Part shown: positions 26,501 through 35,671 of the stretch, piece after piece
Position numbering within the stretch: the first letter of the stretch is position 1
Layout: each line of letters starts with the position of its first letter
Assembly (NCBI RefSeq): GCF_010672455.1
Contig: NZ_JAAHGO010000033.1
Coordinates: 32,591 to 96,590 of the forward strand
Reading direction: 5' to 3'
DNA from: Okeania sp. SIO2C9
GTDB lineage: Bacteria > Cyanobacteriota > Cyanobacteriia > Cyanobacteriales > Microcoleaceae
Length of the DNA stretch: 64,000 nucleotides
Program-made: the position numbers and the translations under genes
The notes under the pieces: generated by a model
The model's database searches: none
What the model was told of the DNA's origin: nothing
What the model saw: the letters and a program-made list of their open reading frames with translations, nothing else

Positions 26501-29182
26501 CAAAATCAGGATAAATTTGTCATAGAAATAGAAGGTGTCACTTCCGACTCCTTCGGTGCAAAAAAAGACTCAGACTTCCTCTGGTCTTCTGAGAAAAATA
26601 GGGATAAATTTGTCGCAGAAATAGAAGGTGTCACTTTCGAGTTCTCTGATTCCGAAAAAGACTCAGACTTCCTCTCGCTCCCGGAGCAAAATCAGGATAA
26701 ATTTGTCACAGAAATAGAAAGTTTGTCTCCCGACTCCTTCGGTGCAAAAAAAGACTCAGAATTCCTCTCGCCTTCTGAGCAAAATCAGGATAAATTTGTC
26801 ACAGAAATAGAAGGTGTCACTTCCAACTTCTCCAGTTCCGAAAAAGACTCAGACTTCCTCTCGCTCCCGGAGCAAAATCAGGATAAATTTGTCACAGAAA
26901 TAGAAGGTGTCACTTTCGAGTTCTCTGATTCCGAAAAAGACTCAGACTTCCTCTCGCTCCCGGAGCAAAATCAGGATAAATTTGTCACAGAAATAGAAAG
27001 TTTGTCTCCCGACTTCTCCAGTTCCGAAAAAGACTTAGACTTCCTATCGCCTTCTGAGCAAAATCAGGATAAATTTGTCATAGAAATAGAAAGTTTGTCT
27101 TCCGACTTCTCCAGTTCCGAAAAAGACTTAGACTTCCTATCGCCTTCTGAGCAAAATCAGGATAAATTTGTCATAGAAATAGAAAGTTTGTCTCCCGACT
27201 CCTCCAGTTCTGAAAAAGACTTAGACTTCCTATCGCCTTCTGAGCAAAATCAGGATAAATTTGTCATAGAAATAGAAAGTTTGTCTCCCGACTCCTCCAG
27301 TTCTGAAAAAGACTTAGACTTCCTCTCGCCTTCTGAAAAAAATAGAGAGAAAAAAGATTTATTTACTCCCTCGCTCCACTTCAACAGAGGAGAGAAATTT
27401 GAAAATGATGAAAATGCTAGATTTGCCAAATTAATTACTAATGTAGATGGTTATCTCTGCGAATTAAAAGAAGCACAAATTCGCGATGGTTTACATATCT
27501 TTGGGCAATGTCCTCAAGGTCAACAATTACGAGATTTAATCATAGCGATCGCTCGTCATCCTAGTACTACTCGTTTGGGTTTAACTCGTGCTTTAGCTGA
27601 AGATTTAGGTTTAGATTTTGACCCTCTCACTGACGATTTTTCTACAATTATTAATCAGAACTTATTAATAGATGGAAAATCTTGTCGTACCTTGGGTAAT
27701 GCTGTTGAAGTCCTCGAAGAAAAAGCAGCTAATTTAGTCGAAAATTTAATTAACCAAAATCTGATTAACTCTCCCTTCCCACAGACAAACAAAGAATTAG
27801 AATGGATTCGCCAAAATCTTCTACCTTCTCTGCAAAAAACTAATCAAGAAATTATCAACTTATTAATAGGATTAGATGGCAAATATATCCCTAGTGGTTC
27901 CTCTGGCGCTCCGACAAGAGGTAGACCAGACGTTTTACCCACAGGTCGGAATTTTTACTCTGTAGATATTCGCGCTATTCCTACAGAAACTGCTTGGAGA
28001 GTCGGACAATTAGCAGCAGAAAATTTAATTGAAAGATACACTCAAGAAAATGGTGAATATCCTCAAACTTTAGGGTTATCAGTATGGGGAACTTCTACCA
28101 TGCGAACTGGTGGAGATGATATTGCTGAAGCACTTGCTTTATTAGGTGTAAAACCTGTTTGGGATAGACCTTCTCGAAGAGTTATCGACTTTGAAATTTT
28201 GCCAATTTCAATATTAGGAAGACCCCGTGTAGATGTAACTTTAAGAATTTCTGGTTTCTTCAGAGATGCTTTTCCTAATATTATCGATTTATTCGACCAA
28301 GCTGTTATTGCTGTGGCTAATTTAGATGAGTCTCCAACAGAAAATCCTTTAGCTGCTCAAGTTAAAAAAGAAGTCAAATATTGGCAAGAATTAGGATTAA
28401 CTGAAATTCAGGCAAAAGCACGTTCTCAATATAGAATATTCGGTTCTAAACCAGGAGCTTATGGTGCAGGTTTGCAAGGTTTAATCGAATCTCAAAATTG
28501 GCAAGATGACCAAGATTTAGCTAGAGCTTATATTAATTGGAGTAGTTATGCTTATACAGGAATTAATAATAGTTATAACCAGGAAGCTAGGGCAATAAAT
28601 TCTCCCGAAGCATTTTCCCAACGTCTCCAACAAATGCAGATAGTTCTGCATAATCAAGACAACAGAGAACATGACTTATTAGACTCCGATGATTATTATC
28701 AATTCCAAGGTGGAATGACAGTAGCAATTCGCGCTTTAACAGGCAAAAATCCTGATACTTATTTTGGAGATAATTCTATGCCAGAAAATCCCAAAGTTCG
28801 ACAATTAAAAGAACAAATTACTAGAGTTTATCGTTCCAGAGTTGTTAATCCTAAATGGATAGCTGGAGTAATGCGTCATGGTTATAAAGGAGCTTTTGAA
28901 ATGGCAGCCACAATAGATTATTTATTTGCCTATGATGCTACAGCAAAATGTGTAGAAGATTTTATGTATCAAGGAGTAGCTGAAGCTTATATTTTTGATG
29001 AGAATGTACAATCATTTATTCACGGAAAAAATCCTTGGGCATTGCGCGATATGGCAGAAAGATTATTAGAAGCAAATCAACGAGGTTTATGGCAGTCAGC
29101 TAATCAAAAAACTTTGGAAAAATTGAGAGCGATCGCTCTAGAAGCAGAAGGGATAATTGAGAATTTAGAATTCAGAATTTAG
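23579..29182 (+). CDS. cobN: Cobaltochelatase subunit CobN with large tandem-repeat insertions
   Basis: 1867 aa; CobN/BchH-type chelatase subunits are usually about 1200-1350 aa. N-terminal (MHRIAATPGGWNPQ, GRSYWSYGLEVLQ) and catalytic segments (HVGKHGNLEWLPGKS at about residue 637, LGLSVWGTSTMRTGGDDIAE, RPRVDVTLRISGFFRDAFP, VARHGYKGAFE-like VMRHGYKGAFE) are intact, so it probably inserts cobalt into hydrogenobyrinate diamide, or a similar metal into a corrinoid, with AAA+ subunits encoded elsewhere. Two in-frame blocks account for the excess: a 34-residue unit twice at about 496-564, and 15 full plus one partial 31-residue units at about 768-1258, acidic and low in hydrophobic residues, likely disordered loops. 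No frame is broken by them. The 3' end is partly duplicated downstream. Confidence 0.9.
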   Translation: MHRIAATPGGWNPQAEGVIFIEQTPAPIIFLTAADTDIQTLAAAVNKLPSDFPPVRVANLLHLQQQLTIDTYADDILSKAEVIILRLLGGRSYWSYGLEVLQEALEKNDAKLIVIPGDDRPDPDLMNHSNISISAVNQLWRYLTEAGVDNFVNGLQFVANICLDKNYHLPPPISVPRVGIYPWQKQQQNTKAKIGILFYRAHYLSGNVAPIDALCQALTTRNLEPVPVFVSSPRDLEIQEEILQYFQPEDSQAIQLLLNTTSFAVSVVNNQDSELENLSFPPLLRNGKKLDIPVLQVIFSGGNFEQWESQFQGLSPRDVAMNVALPEVDGNIISRAVSFKAVQTWNSDLETDVVSYLPVENRIAFVTELAANFIKLRQTPVSQRRIALILANYPNRDGRLANGVGLDTPASCVEILQALQQAGYNLENIPETGDELIKCLTSGVTNDLESRELRSVLQSLSLAEFETYFTSLPEVVREKIIQRWGKRNDIDFGMAHTDFATDVRINSTIIPPSFSQDISSNFSEFKKDNYTDFATDVRINSTIIPPSFSQDVSSNFSEFKKDSEVKEIDNFPIPGIKLGNIFVGIQPSRGYDIDPSLNYHAPDLEPTPNYLAFYYWLREKFKIDAIIHVGKHGNLEWLPGKSVGLSQECFPEITLGALPHFYPFIVNDPGEGSQAKRRSQAVIIDHLTPPMTRAEIYGALQQLETLIDEYYEAQNLDPSRLSVIRERIINLIEKEGLDKDLSFLGKDSENTNFATDVRINSTNFSEFKGVTSDSFGAEKDSDFLWSSEQNQDKFVTEIESLSPDSFGAKKDSDFLSLPEQNQDKFVIEIEGVTSDSFGAEKDSDFLWSSEQNQDKFVIEIEGVTFEFSDSEKDSDFLWSSEQNQDKFATEIESLSPDSFGAKKDSDFLSLPEQNQDKFVTEIESLSPDSFGAKKDSDFLSPSEQNQDKFVIEIESLSPDSFGAKKDSDFLSPSEQNQDKFVIEIEGVTSDSFGAKKDSDFLWSSEKNRDKFVAEIEGVTFEFSDSEKDSDFLSLPEQNQDKFVTEIESLSPDSFGAKKDSEFLSPSEQNQDKFVTEIEGVTSNFSSSEKDSDFLSLPEQNQDKFVTEIEGVTFEFSDSEKDSDFLSLPEQNQDKFVTEIESLSPDFSSSEKDLDFLSPSEQNQDKFVIEIESLSSDFSSSEKDLDFLSPSEQNQDKFVIEIESLSPDSSSSEKDLDFLSPSEQNQDKFVIEIESLSPDSSSSEKDLDFLSPSEKNREKKDLFTPSLHFNRGEKFENDENARFAKLITNVDGYLCELKEAQIRDGLHIFGQCPQGQQLRDLIIAIARHPSTTRLGLTRALAEDLGLDFDPLTDDFSTIINQNLLIDGKSCRTLGNAVEVLEEKAANLVENLINQNLINSPFPQTNKELEWIRQNLLPSLQKTNQEIINLLIGLDGKYIPSGSSGAPTRGRPDVLPTGRNFYSVDIRAIPTETAWRVGQLAAENLIERYTQENGEYPQTLGLSVWGTSTMRTGGDDIAEALALLGVKPVWDRPSRRVIDFEILPISILGRPRVDVTLRISGFFRDAFPNIIDLFDQAVIAVANLDESPTENPLAAQVKKEVKYWQELGLTEIQAKARSQYRIFGSKPGAYGAGLQGLIESQNWQDDQDLARAYINWSSYAYTGINNSYNQEARAINSPEAFSQRLQQMQIVLHNQDNREHDLLDSDDYYQFQGGMTVAIRALTGKNPDTYFGDNSMPENPKVRQLKEQITRVYRSRVVNPKWIAGVMRHGYKGAFEMAATIDYLFAYDATAKCVEDFMYQGVAEAYIFDENVQSFIHGKNPWALRDMAERLLEANQRGLWQSANQKTLEKLRAIALEAEGIIENLEFRI
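25066..25268 (+). repeat. In-frame 102-bp tandem repeat inside cobN
   Basis: Two copies with period 102 bp (34 codons: DFATDVRINST, IIPPSFSQD, SSNFSEFKKD). A shortened third copy at 25830-25880 starts the larger insertion. The FATDVRINST segment looks like translated mobile repeat DNA. Confidence 0.9.
25883..27352 (+). repeat. In-frame 93-bp tandem repeat array inside cobN
   Basis: Fifteen complete 31-codon units and one partial. Two heads (GVTSDSFGAEKDSDF or SLSPDSFGAKKDSDF, and an FSSSEKDLDF variant) are combined with three tails (LWSSEQNQDKF, LSLPEQNQDKF, LSPSEQNQDKF) in a mosaic order, and the last four are more alike, suggesting recent amplification with gene conversion. All units keep the frame. 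Confidence 0.95.
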
Positions 29183-29571
29183 AAGTAATTTGTACCCAGA
29201 AATAGTTAAAAATTTTATTAGAAAGTCAAGTCAGATTTTGTCATTGTTACCCAACCTTTTGATTCAAAAAATCCTTGGGCATTACGGGATATGGCAGAAA
29301 GATTATTAGAAGTAAATCAACGAAGTTTATGCCAGTCAGCTAATCAAAAAATGTTGGAAAAAATTCAGGCGATCGCTCTAGAAGCAGAAGGAATAATTGA
29401 GAATTTAGAATTCAGAATTTAGAATTCAGAATTGAAAATTGAGAATTGAGAATTTTGAAGTAATTTGTACCCATAAATAATCGCTCAGTTATGCAAAAGG
29501 AATAACTTTAAAAGGGAATTTAAAGTGTTATTTTTAAATTATCACTTAGTATCTTTAAACTTGGAAATACT
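29183..29571. pseudogene. Duplicated 3' end of cobN and intergenic DNA
   Basis: 29263-29421 repeats the last 158 bp of cobN (NPWALRDMAERLLE... to the stop codon) at about 92% identity, including its HIP1 site and the GAATTTAGAATTCAGAATT tail. It has no start and is not a gene. The rest is the upstream region of the membrane protein at 29572. Confidence 0.85.
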
Positions 29572-30183
29572 ATGAAAATAGATTGGAACTTTCCTGAACC
29601 ACGCTTGGGTATTAAAGGTGGTATTGACAAATTTTGTGGCCCCGGAGCTACTCGTCTAGAGATGATTCTACAGTCAGTTGTACCGATATTTGCAGGTTTT
29701 GTTGCTGCATATTATGGATATTTAGGTGAATTTGAATGGTCAGTAACACAATACTTGATTTGTTTTGTCATTGGGTTTGATATCATGGGCGGAATAATCA
29801 CTAACTCAACATCAAGTGGGAAGCGTTGGTATCACCGTGCTGGTCAAGGTTTCACAGAGCATATGTCTTTCATTTTGCTTCATTTTGTCCAAATTACTAC
29901 GATCGCTTGCTTGTACATGGACTTCGATTTTATCTGGATCTTTACGGTGGGTGGCTATCTGGTTGTGGCTTCTACAGTAATTCTGATAATACCACTATAT
30001 CTTCAACGTCCTGTTGCACTGACTCTGTATAGTATAGCCATTGTATTGTCGATTTATCTGTTAGAAATACCTGTAGGACTTGAATGGTTTCTTCCTTTAT
30101 TCTATCTAAAACTATTAGTTAGTCATATATTACGAGAAGAACCTTACAGACCAAATAATGAGACTAAAAGGGATAATGCTTAG
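29572..30183 (+). CDS. Multi-span membrane protein, unknown function
   Basis: 203 aa. Hydrophobic spans at about 30-50, 58-80, 95-117, 120-143, 145-165 and 168-185. The N-terminal 25 residues are hydrophilic (PEPRLGIKGGIDKFCGPGAT) and the C-terminus is basic. The histidines and glycines around SSGKRWYHRAGQGFTEHMSF, between spans 2 and 3, are the most distinctive part and could be an active or binding site. No family recognised. It stands alone between the cobN duplication and a repeat-rich gap. Confidence 0.65.
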   Translation: MKIDWNFPEPRLGIKGGIDKFCGPGATRLEMILQSVVPIFAGFVAAYYGYLGEFEWSVTQYLICFVIGFDIMGGIITNSTSSGKRWYHRAGQGFTEHMSFILLHFVQITTIACLYMDFDFIWIFTVGGYLVVASTVILIIPLYLQRPVALTLYSIAIVLSIYLLEIPVGLEWFLPLFYLKLLVSHILREEPYRPNNETKRDNA

Positions 30184-31102
<919 letters not shown>

Positions 31103-31856
31103 CTATAACCTTTTTAAAACAGGCATTAATTTTTCATTTAATACCTTATATCCTGCTCGATTAAGATGGATAAAATCTATACTGTATTCTCCTCTAACTT
31201 TTCCTTGTTGATTTACTAAAATATCTCCTGTATCAAAAATTATTACGTCTTCGTTTTCCAATGAATAAATAAAATCATTTACTTCCTGAATTGCTGTGGC
31301 TACTATATCCGGTGACCAAAAAAATTTTCTCTTAAAAGGTACTTCTGACATGGGAAAAATAGTTGTCAGAATCACAACAGCACCAAGCTGACGAGACTGA
31401 CTCACAATTTCTTTGATATTTAGATTTACACTCAGAAATAATTGTCTCTTTATTCTCAGGAAATATTGGAATTCTGTATAAATCATTTACACCTACTTGA
31501 ACTATTACAATATCCGCAGACAAAGGTTTAATATGTTGATTCAATCTTCCTAAAACTTGCGCTGTAGTTTGTCCAGAAATACCTCGATTGATAAAATTAC
31601 AGTTATCAAAACCTTTAGGTGAATTCCAACCACGCGCACGAGAATCTCCAAAAAAAACTATATTTTTTTGATTTGAATTTTTAGTCTCTTTGGGATTAGT
31701 ATCAACAGGATAAAATTTGATGGCAAGTGGATTTAATTGTAGGGAATTTAATTGTAAATAAAATTTTCTACTTCTGTTAAAAAATAGGAAATTCAGCCCT
31801 ACTGAAACTAATGTAATAATTGATAAACAGATAATTATAAGTTTGTTTTTGTTCAT
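31103..31856 (-). pseudogene. SGNH/GDSL hydrolase, frameshifted
   Basis: The N-terminal frame has a membrane anchor or signal (residues 5-27), then IVFFGDSRARGW (block I, nucleophile Ser), GISGQTTAQVLGRL (block II Gly) and VGVNDLY (block III Asn). A one-base shift near 31430-31445 moves the rest to another frame, which continues with VVILTTIFP and DFIHLNRAGYKVL, the block V Asp and His. The joined product would be about 250 aa of the usual periplasmic SGNH type. All catalytic residues are kept, so the mutation is recent, a sequencing error, or a programmed shift. Confidence 0.75.
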
Positions 31857-31916
31857 AATTCAGAAACGCTAAAATAAAAGTTCAACTAATTTTAGCAAGA
31901 AGTAGTAGAAGGCAAA

Positions 31917-32414
31917 ATGACAACTATCTCACCCAGAGAAAAACAGAGCTTTTCCATTCCCCCCCTAGAAAATGGAGACAGCCTTACTTCTCCAGAATTT
32001 GAGCGACGCTATAATGCTATGCCGCATCTAAAAAAAGCCCAACTGATTGAAGGAAAAGTTTATATGGCCTCACCATTAAGATTTGAACCCCATGCCGAAC
32101 CTCATGCTAACCTTATTGGTTGGTTATGGAGTTATAAAATTGCCACCCCTGGTGTACGTTTAGGAGATAATCCCACGGTACGACTCGACCTTGACAATGA
32201 GCCTCAACCAGATGCAGTCTTACTCATAGATAGTCAGTGTGGGGGGCAGTCTCATCTAAGCGATGATGGATATATTGAAGGGGCACCCGAACTTGTGGTG
32301 GAAATTTCTGCTAGTACGGCAACTATTGATTTACGGGATAAAAAACGAGCTTATCGTCGAAATGGGGTAAAAGAATATATCGTCTGGCAAGTGAGCGATC
32401 GCCAGTTTAAATAG
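31917..32414 (+). CDS. Uma2 family (DUF820) PD-(D/E)XK protein, truncated
   Basis: 165 aa. The Uma2 fold is clear: a helix ERRYNAMPHLKKAQLIEGKVYM with E44, a central AEPHANLIGWL, then PQPDAVLLID (Asp) and APELVVEISASTA (Glu, with Ser in place of the usual x-K), and RDKKRAYRRNGVKEYIVW with the conserved Lys. The family normally runs about 30-45 residues further; here the frame stops just after a HIP1 site (GCGATCGCCAG). Uma2 proteins are abundant in cyanobacteria and of unknown function, possibly nucleases of mobile elements. The truncation may make it inactive. Confidence 0.75.
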   Translation: MTTISPREKQSFSIPPLENGDSLTSPEFERRYNAMPHLKKAQLIEGKVYMASPLRFEPHAEPHANLIGWLWSYKIATPGVRLGDNPTVRLDLDNEPQPDAVLLIDSQCGGQSHLSDDGYIEGAPELVVEISASTATIDLRDKKRAYRRNGVKEYIVWQVSDRQFK

Positions 32415-32806
32415 AAGAACAAAAATATGCAATGTCACAAAAACTAATACTCAAAGCAATAAAATCCGCAAGAGAACGCCACCTCTCCATCGTTGGCATC
32501 TATTCCAGAAAATAAATAATTTTATTTAAACTATTAGACTTGTCAAAAAATCAAAAATAAAATTAATTACTATCCATAAATTATCAACTATTACCCCTAT
32601 TTCCTATTCCCTGTGCCCTCTTTTATGGAGATGTCTATTGCATAGAATTATAAGTAAAAGTCACTAACATTTTTTCTACCTTTTTCCTAAAAATATCTTC
32701 CCTGTTACCTGTTGCCTACTCTGACAAAAACTCTATATCTTTTTCTCCAGATGTTTAATTATAGTAAAGTTAAGTTTGACATTAATCATAGTAGAGTACT
32801 TTTTTC
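32415..32806. other. urtA upstream region with MITE relics
   Basis: Degenerate ends of the element at 1754: CATCTATTCCAGAAAATAA (about 32497) with GGAGATGTCTA (32626-32636), and CTATATCTTTTTCTCCAGATG near 32733. A near match to the NtcA site GTA-N8-TAC is at 32654-32667 (GTAAAAGTCACTAA, last base wrong), of interest because urt genes are NtcA-controlled in other cyanobacteria. A frame at 32430-32514 (MSQKLILKAIKSARE) is too short to support. Confidence 0.4.
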
Positions 32807-34081
32807 ATGAGTAAAGTATTAAAACGCAGGAAATTTTTAATTTATAGTTCGGCTGCTCTAGGTACGAGTATTTTTCTCAAAGCTTGTGGTGGTGCTAATA
32901 ACACTACATCTGGGACTGACACAATTAAAGTGGGTATTCTCCATTCCCTCAGTGGCACAATGGCAATTAGTGAAACTACGGTAGTTGAAGCGGAAAAGTT
33001 AGCTATTGAGGAAATAAATGCTGCTGGTGGTGTATTGGGTAAGCAAATAGAGGCGATTGTAGAGGATGGTGCTTCTGACTGGCCTACTTTTGCTGAAAAG
33101 GCAAATAAACTTATTGAGCAAGACCAGGTAGTTACTGTTTTTGGTTGTTGGACTTCTGCTTCTCGGAAGTCTGTTTTGCCTGTTTTTGAATCTAAGAATC
33201 ATATGCTTTGGTATCCGGTGCAATATGAGGGTCAAGAATGCTCTAAAAATATTTTTTATACGGGTGCTGCTCCTAATCAACAAATTGAACCTGCTGTAGA
33301 TTGGTTGTTGGAAAATAAGGGAAAGGAATTTTTCTTAGTTGGTTCTGATTATGTTTTTCCTCGTACTGCAAATACGATTATTAAGGAGCAGTTAAAGGCT
33401 AAAGGTGGTACTACTGTTGGTGAAGATTATTTACCTTTAGGAAATACGGAAGTTACTCCAATTATTACTAAGATTAAACAGGCTTTACCTAATGGTGGAG
33501 TGATTTTTAATAGTCTTAATGGTGATAGTAATGTTGCCTTTTTCAAACAGTTGAAAGGTGCTGGTATTACTCCGGATAAATATCCAGTTATGTCGGTAAG
33601 TATTGCTGAAGAAGAAGTTAGGCAAATTGGAGAAGAATTTCTTGTAGGTCATTATGCTGCTTGGAATTATTTCCAAACTGTTGAGACAGAGGCGAATAAA
33701 AAATGGGTGGCAGATTTTAAGGCAAAATATGGTGCAGACCGAGTAACAAATGACCCGATGGAAGCTGCTTATATTATGGTTTATCTTTGGAAACAAGCAG
33801 TGGAAAAAGCTGGTTCTGCTGATGATTTAGAAGCAGTAAGAATGGCGGCGATCGGAGAAACTTTTGATGCTCCAGAAGGTTTGGTTACTATGAATGCTAA
33901 TCATCATATTTCTAAAACTGTGAGAATAGGTCAAGTTCGTGATGATGGTTTATTTAATATAGTTTGGTCTACTGAAGGAGCTATTAAACCTATACCTTGG
34001 AATCAATTTGTTCCAACAACTAAGGGGTTTGCTTGTGACTGGAGTGACCCTAATAAAGGTGGTAAATATAAAGTCAGTTAA
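32807..34081 (+). CDS. urtA: Urea ABC transporter substrate-binding lipoprotein
   Basis: 424 aa type I periplasmic binding protein of the amide/branched-chain amino acid class. The N-terminus has a twin-arginine-like [10 protein letters not shown], a hydrophobic core and the lipobox LKAC with C27, so it is exported and lipid-anchored. Conserved UrtA features include [15 protein letters not shown] (41-55), [28 protein letters not shown] and the C-terminal [11 protein letters not shown]. It delivers urea to UrtBC. Normally followed closely by urtB, but here a 1.6-kb gap with a repeat array intervenes, so co-transcription with urtB is uncertain. The start is the ATG opening the signal peptide. 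Confidence 0.93.
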   Translation: MSKVLKRRKFLIYSSAALGTSIFLKACGGANNTTSGTDTIKVGILHSLSGTMAISETTVVEAEKLAIEEINAAGGVLGKQIEAIVEDGASDWPTFAEKANKLIEQDQVVTVFGCWTSASRKSVLPVFESKNHMLWYPVQYEGQECSKNIFYTGAAPNQQIEPAVDWLLENKGKEFFLVGSDYVFPRTANTIIKEQLKAKGGTTVGEDYLPLGNTEVTPIITKIKQALPNGGVIFNSLNGDSNVAFFKQLKGAGITPDKYPVMSVSIAEEEVRQIGEEFLVGHYAAWNYFQTVETEANKKWVADFKAKYGADRVTNDPMEAAYIMVYLWKQAVEKAGSADDLEAVRMAAIGETFDAPEGLVTMNANHHISKTVRIGQVRDDGLFNIVWSTEGAIKPIPWNQFVPTTKGFACDWSDPNKGGKYKVS

Positions 34082-34559
34082 CAGTTATCAGTTATCAGTT
34101 ATCAGTTATTACTTTTAATTTAGGATAAAAGCTTTATTAATTGTCTTACTACAAAAGTTGGCTCCCTTGTCTTTAAAGTTAGTTGTTAATTTAAACACTG
34201 TCCCATAAGAGAGAGTCTTGTTGCTGATAGCTGACAGCTAATAGCTGTTTGCGCAGCATTCCGCAGGAAATGCTTACGTCATAAATTAGAGTAGAATTTT
34301 GTACGAGTGGTAGATAAATATGTAGGTTTAATGTTTCTATAAAATATCTGATTTTCTGTGGTGTAATTATTGATGGGTTTAAATCCTTCACTAATTACAC
34401 CACTTTTTCCAGATGGTGAAGTGAAGTTGAATATTAATATATTTTCCTTGTTCCTTATTCTTAGTTAAGCGTTCGGTAATATTCGTAAAATGTTCTACTT
34501 AATTGACTCCAAAAGTTTTTTAATTCTAACTTCTGACTATTAAATTTTTTCTTGTCTCT
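34082..34559. other. Intergenic region downstream of urtA
   Basis: Begins with TTATCAGTTATCAGTTATCAG microsatellite. The TTTGCGCAGCATTCCGCAGGAAATGCT repeat is at 34249-34275, preceded by AGCTGATAGCTGACAGCTAATAGC. No gene and no clear terminator after urtA. Confidence 0.55.
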
Positions 34560-35605
34560 TCCTTCTTCCTGATTCTGGAATAATTATCAAAAAGAACGGA
34601 AAAAAATAAAAGCTGCAAATTTCTACCTAGAGGTAGCTGTGTCTCATCCGAGAACTGACATATCTCTATCATTATTTCCCGGCATTTTCTCTTCCTGATT
34701 CTGGAGTAATTATCAAAAAGAACAGAAAAGAATAAAAGTTGGAAATTTCTGCCTAGAGGTAGCTGTGTCTCATCTGAGAACTGACATATCTCTATCATTA
34801 TATCCCTTGATTTATTGTTCCCTTTTTCCTCTTCCTGATTCTAGAGTAATTATCAAAAATAATGGAAACAAAGGAAAGCTAGAAATTTATGTTTAGAGGT
34901 AGCTGTGTCTCATCTGAGAACTAACCTATCTCTATGATTAATTTCCCGGAATTTTTTATTCCTGATTCTGGAGTAATTATCAAAAATAACGGAAAAAAAG
35001 GAAAGCTAGAAATTTATGTTTAGAGGTAGCTGTGTCTCATCTGAGAACTAACCTATCTCTATGATTAATTTCCCGGAATTTTTTATTCCTGATTCTGGAG
35101 TAATTATCAAAAATAACGGAAAAAAAGGAAAGCTAGAAATTTATGTTTAGAGGTAGCTGTGTCTCATCTGAGAACTAACCTATCTCTATGATTAATTTCC
35201 CGGAATTTTTTATTCCTGATTCTGGAGTAATTATCAAAAATAACGGAAAAAAAGGAAAACTAGAAATTTATGATTAGAAGTAGCTGTTTCTCGTCTGAAA
35301 ACTGACATATATCTATCATTATATCCCTTGATTTATTGTTCCCTTTTTCCTCTTCCTGATTCTAGAGTAATTATCAAAAATAATGGAAACAAAGGAAAGC
35401 TAGAAATTTATGTTTAGAGGTAGCTGTGTCTCATCCGAGAACTAACCTATCTCTGATCATTATTTCCCTTATTCTCTCTTCCTGATTCTGGAATAATTAT
35501 CAAAAAGAATGGAAAAAAAGGAAAGCTGAAAATTTTTGTCTAGAAGTAGCTGTATCTCATCCGAGAACTAACCTATCTCTATCATTATTTCCCGAAATTT
35601 CTTTT
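34560..35605. repeat. Eight-copy tandem array, about 127-bp unit, between urtA and urtB
   Basis: The marker CCTGATTCTGGA(G/A)TAATTATC begins copies at 34568, 34694, 34834, 34961, 35088, 35215, 35355 and 35481, giving periods of 126, 140, 127, 127, 127, 140 and 126 bp. Each unit includes AGAGGTAGCTGTGTCTCATC and a GAGAACT(A/G)ACCTATCTCTAT segment. Copies 4-6 are almost identical and the 140-bp spacings recur, so multi-unit blocks were duplicated. The unit is not a multiple of three and has no sustained ORF. Confidence 0.92.
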
Positions 35606-35671
35606 CCCTTTTTCCTTCTTCCTTCTTCCCTCTTCCTTCTTCCCTCTTCCTTCTTCCTTACCTTAATTAAA

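Noticed and set aside
34560..35605. CRISPR array between urtA and urtB
   Set aside because: The whole 127-bp unit is repeated with no variable spacers.
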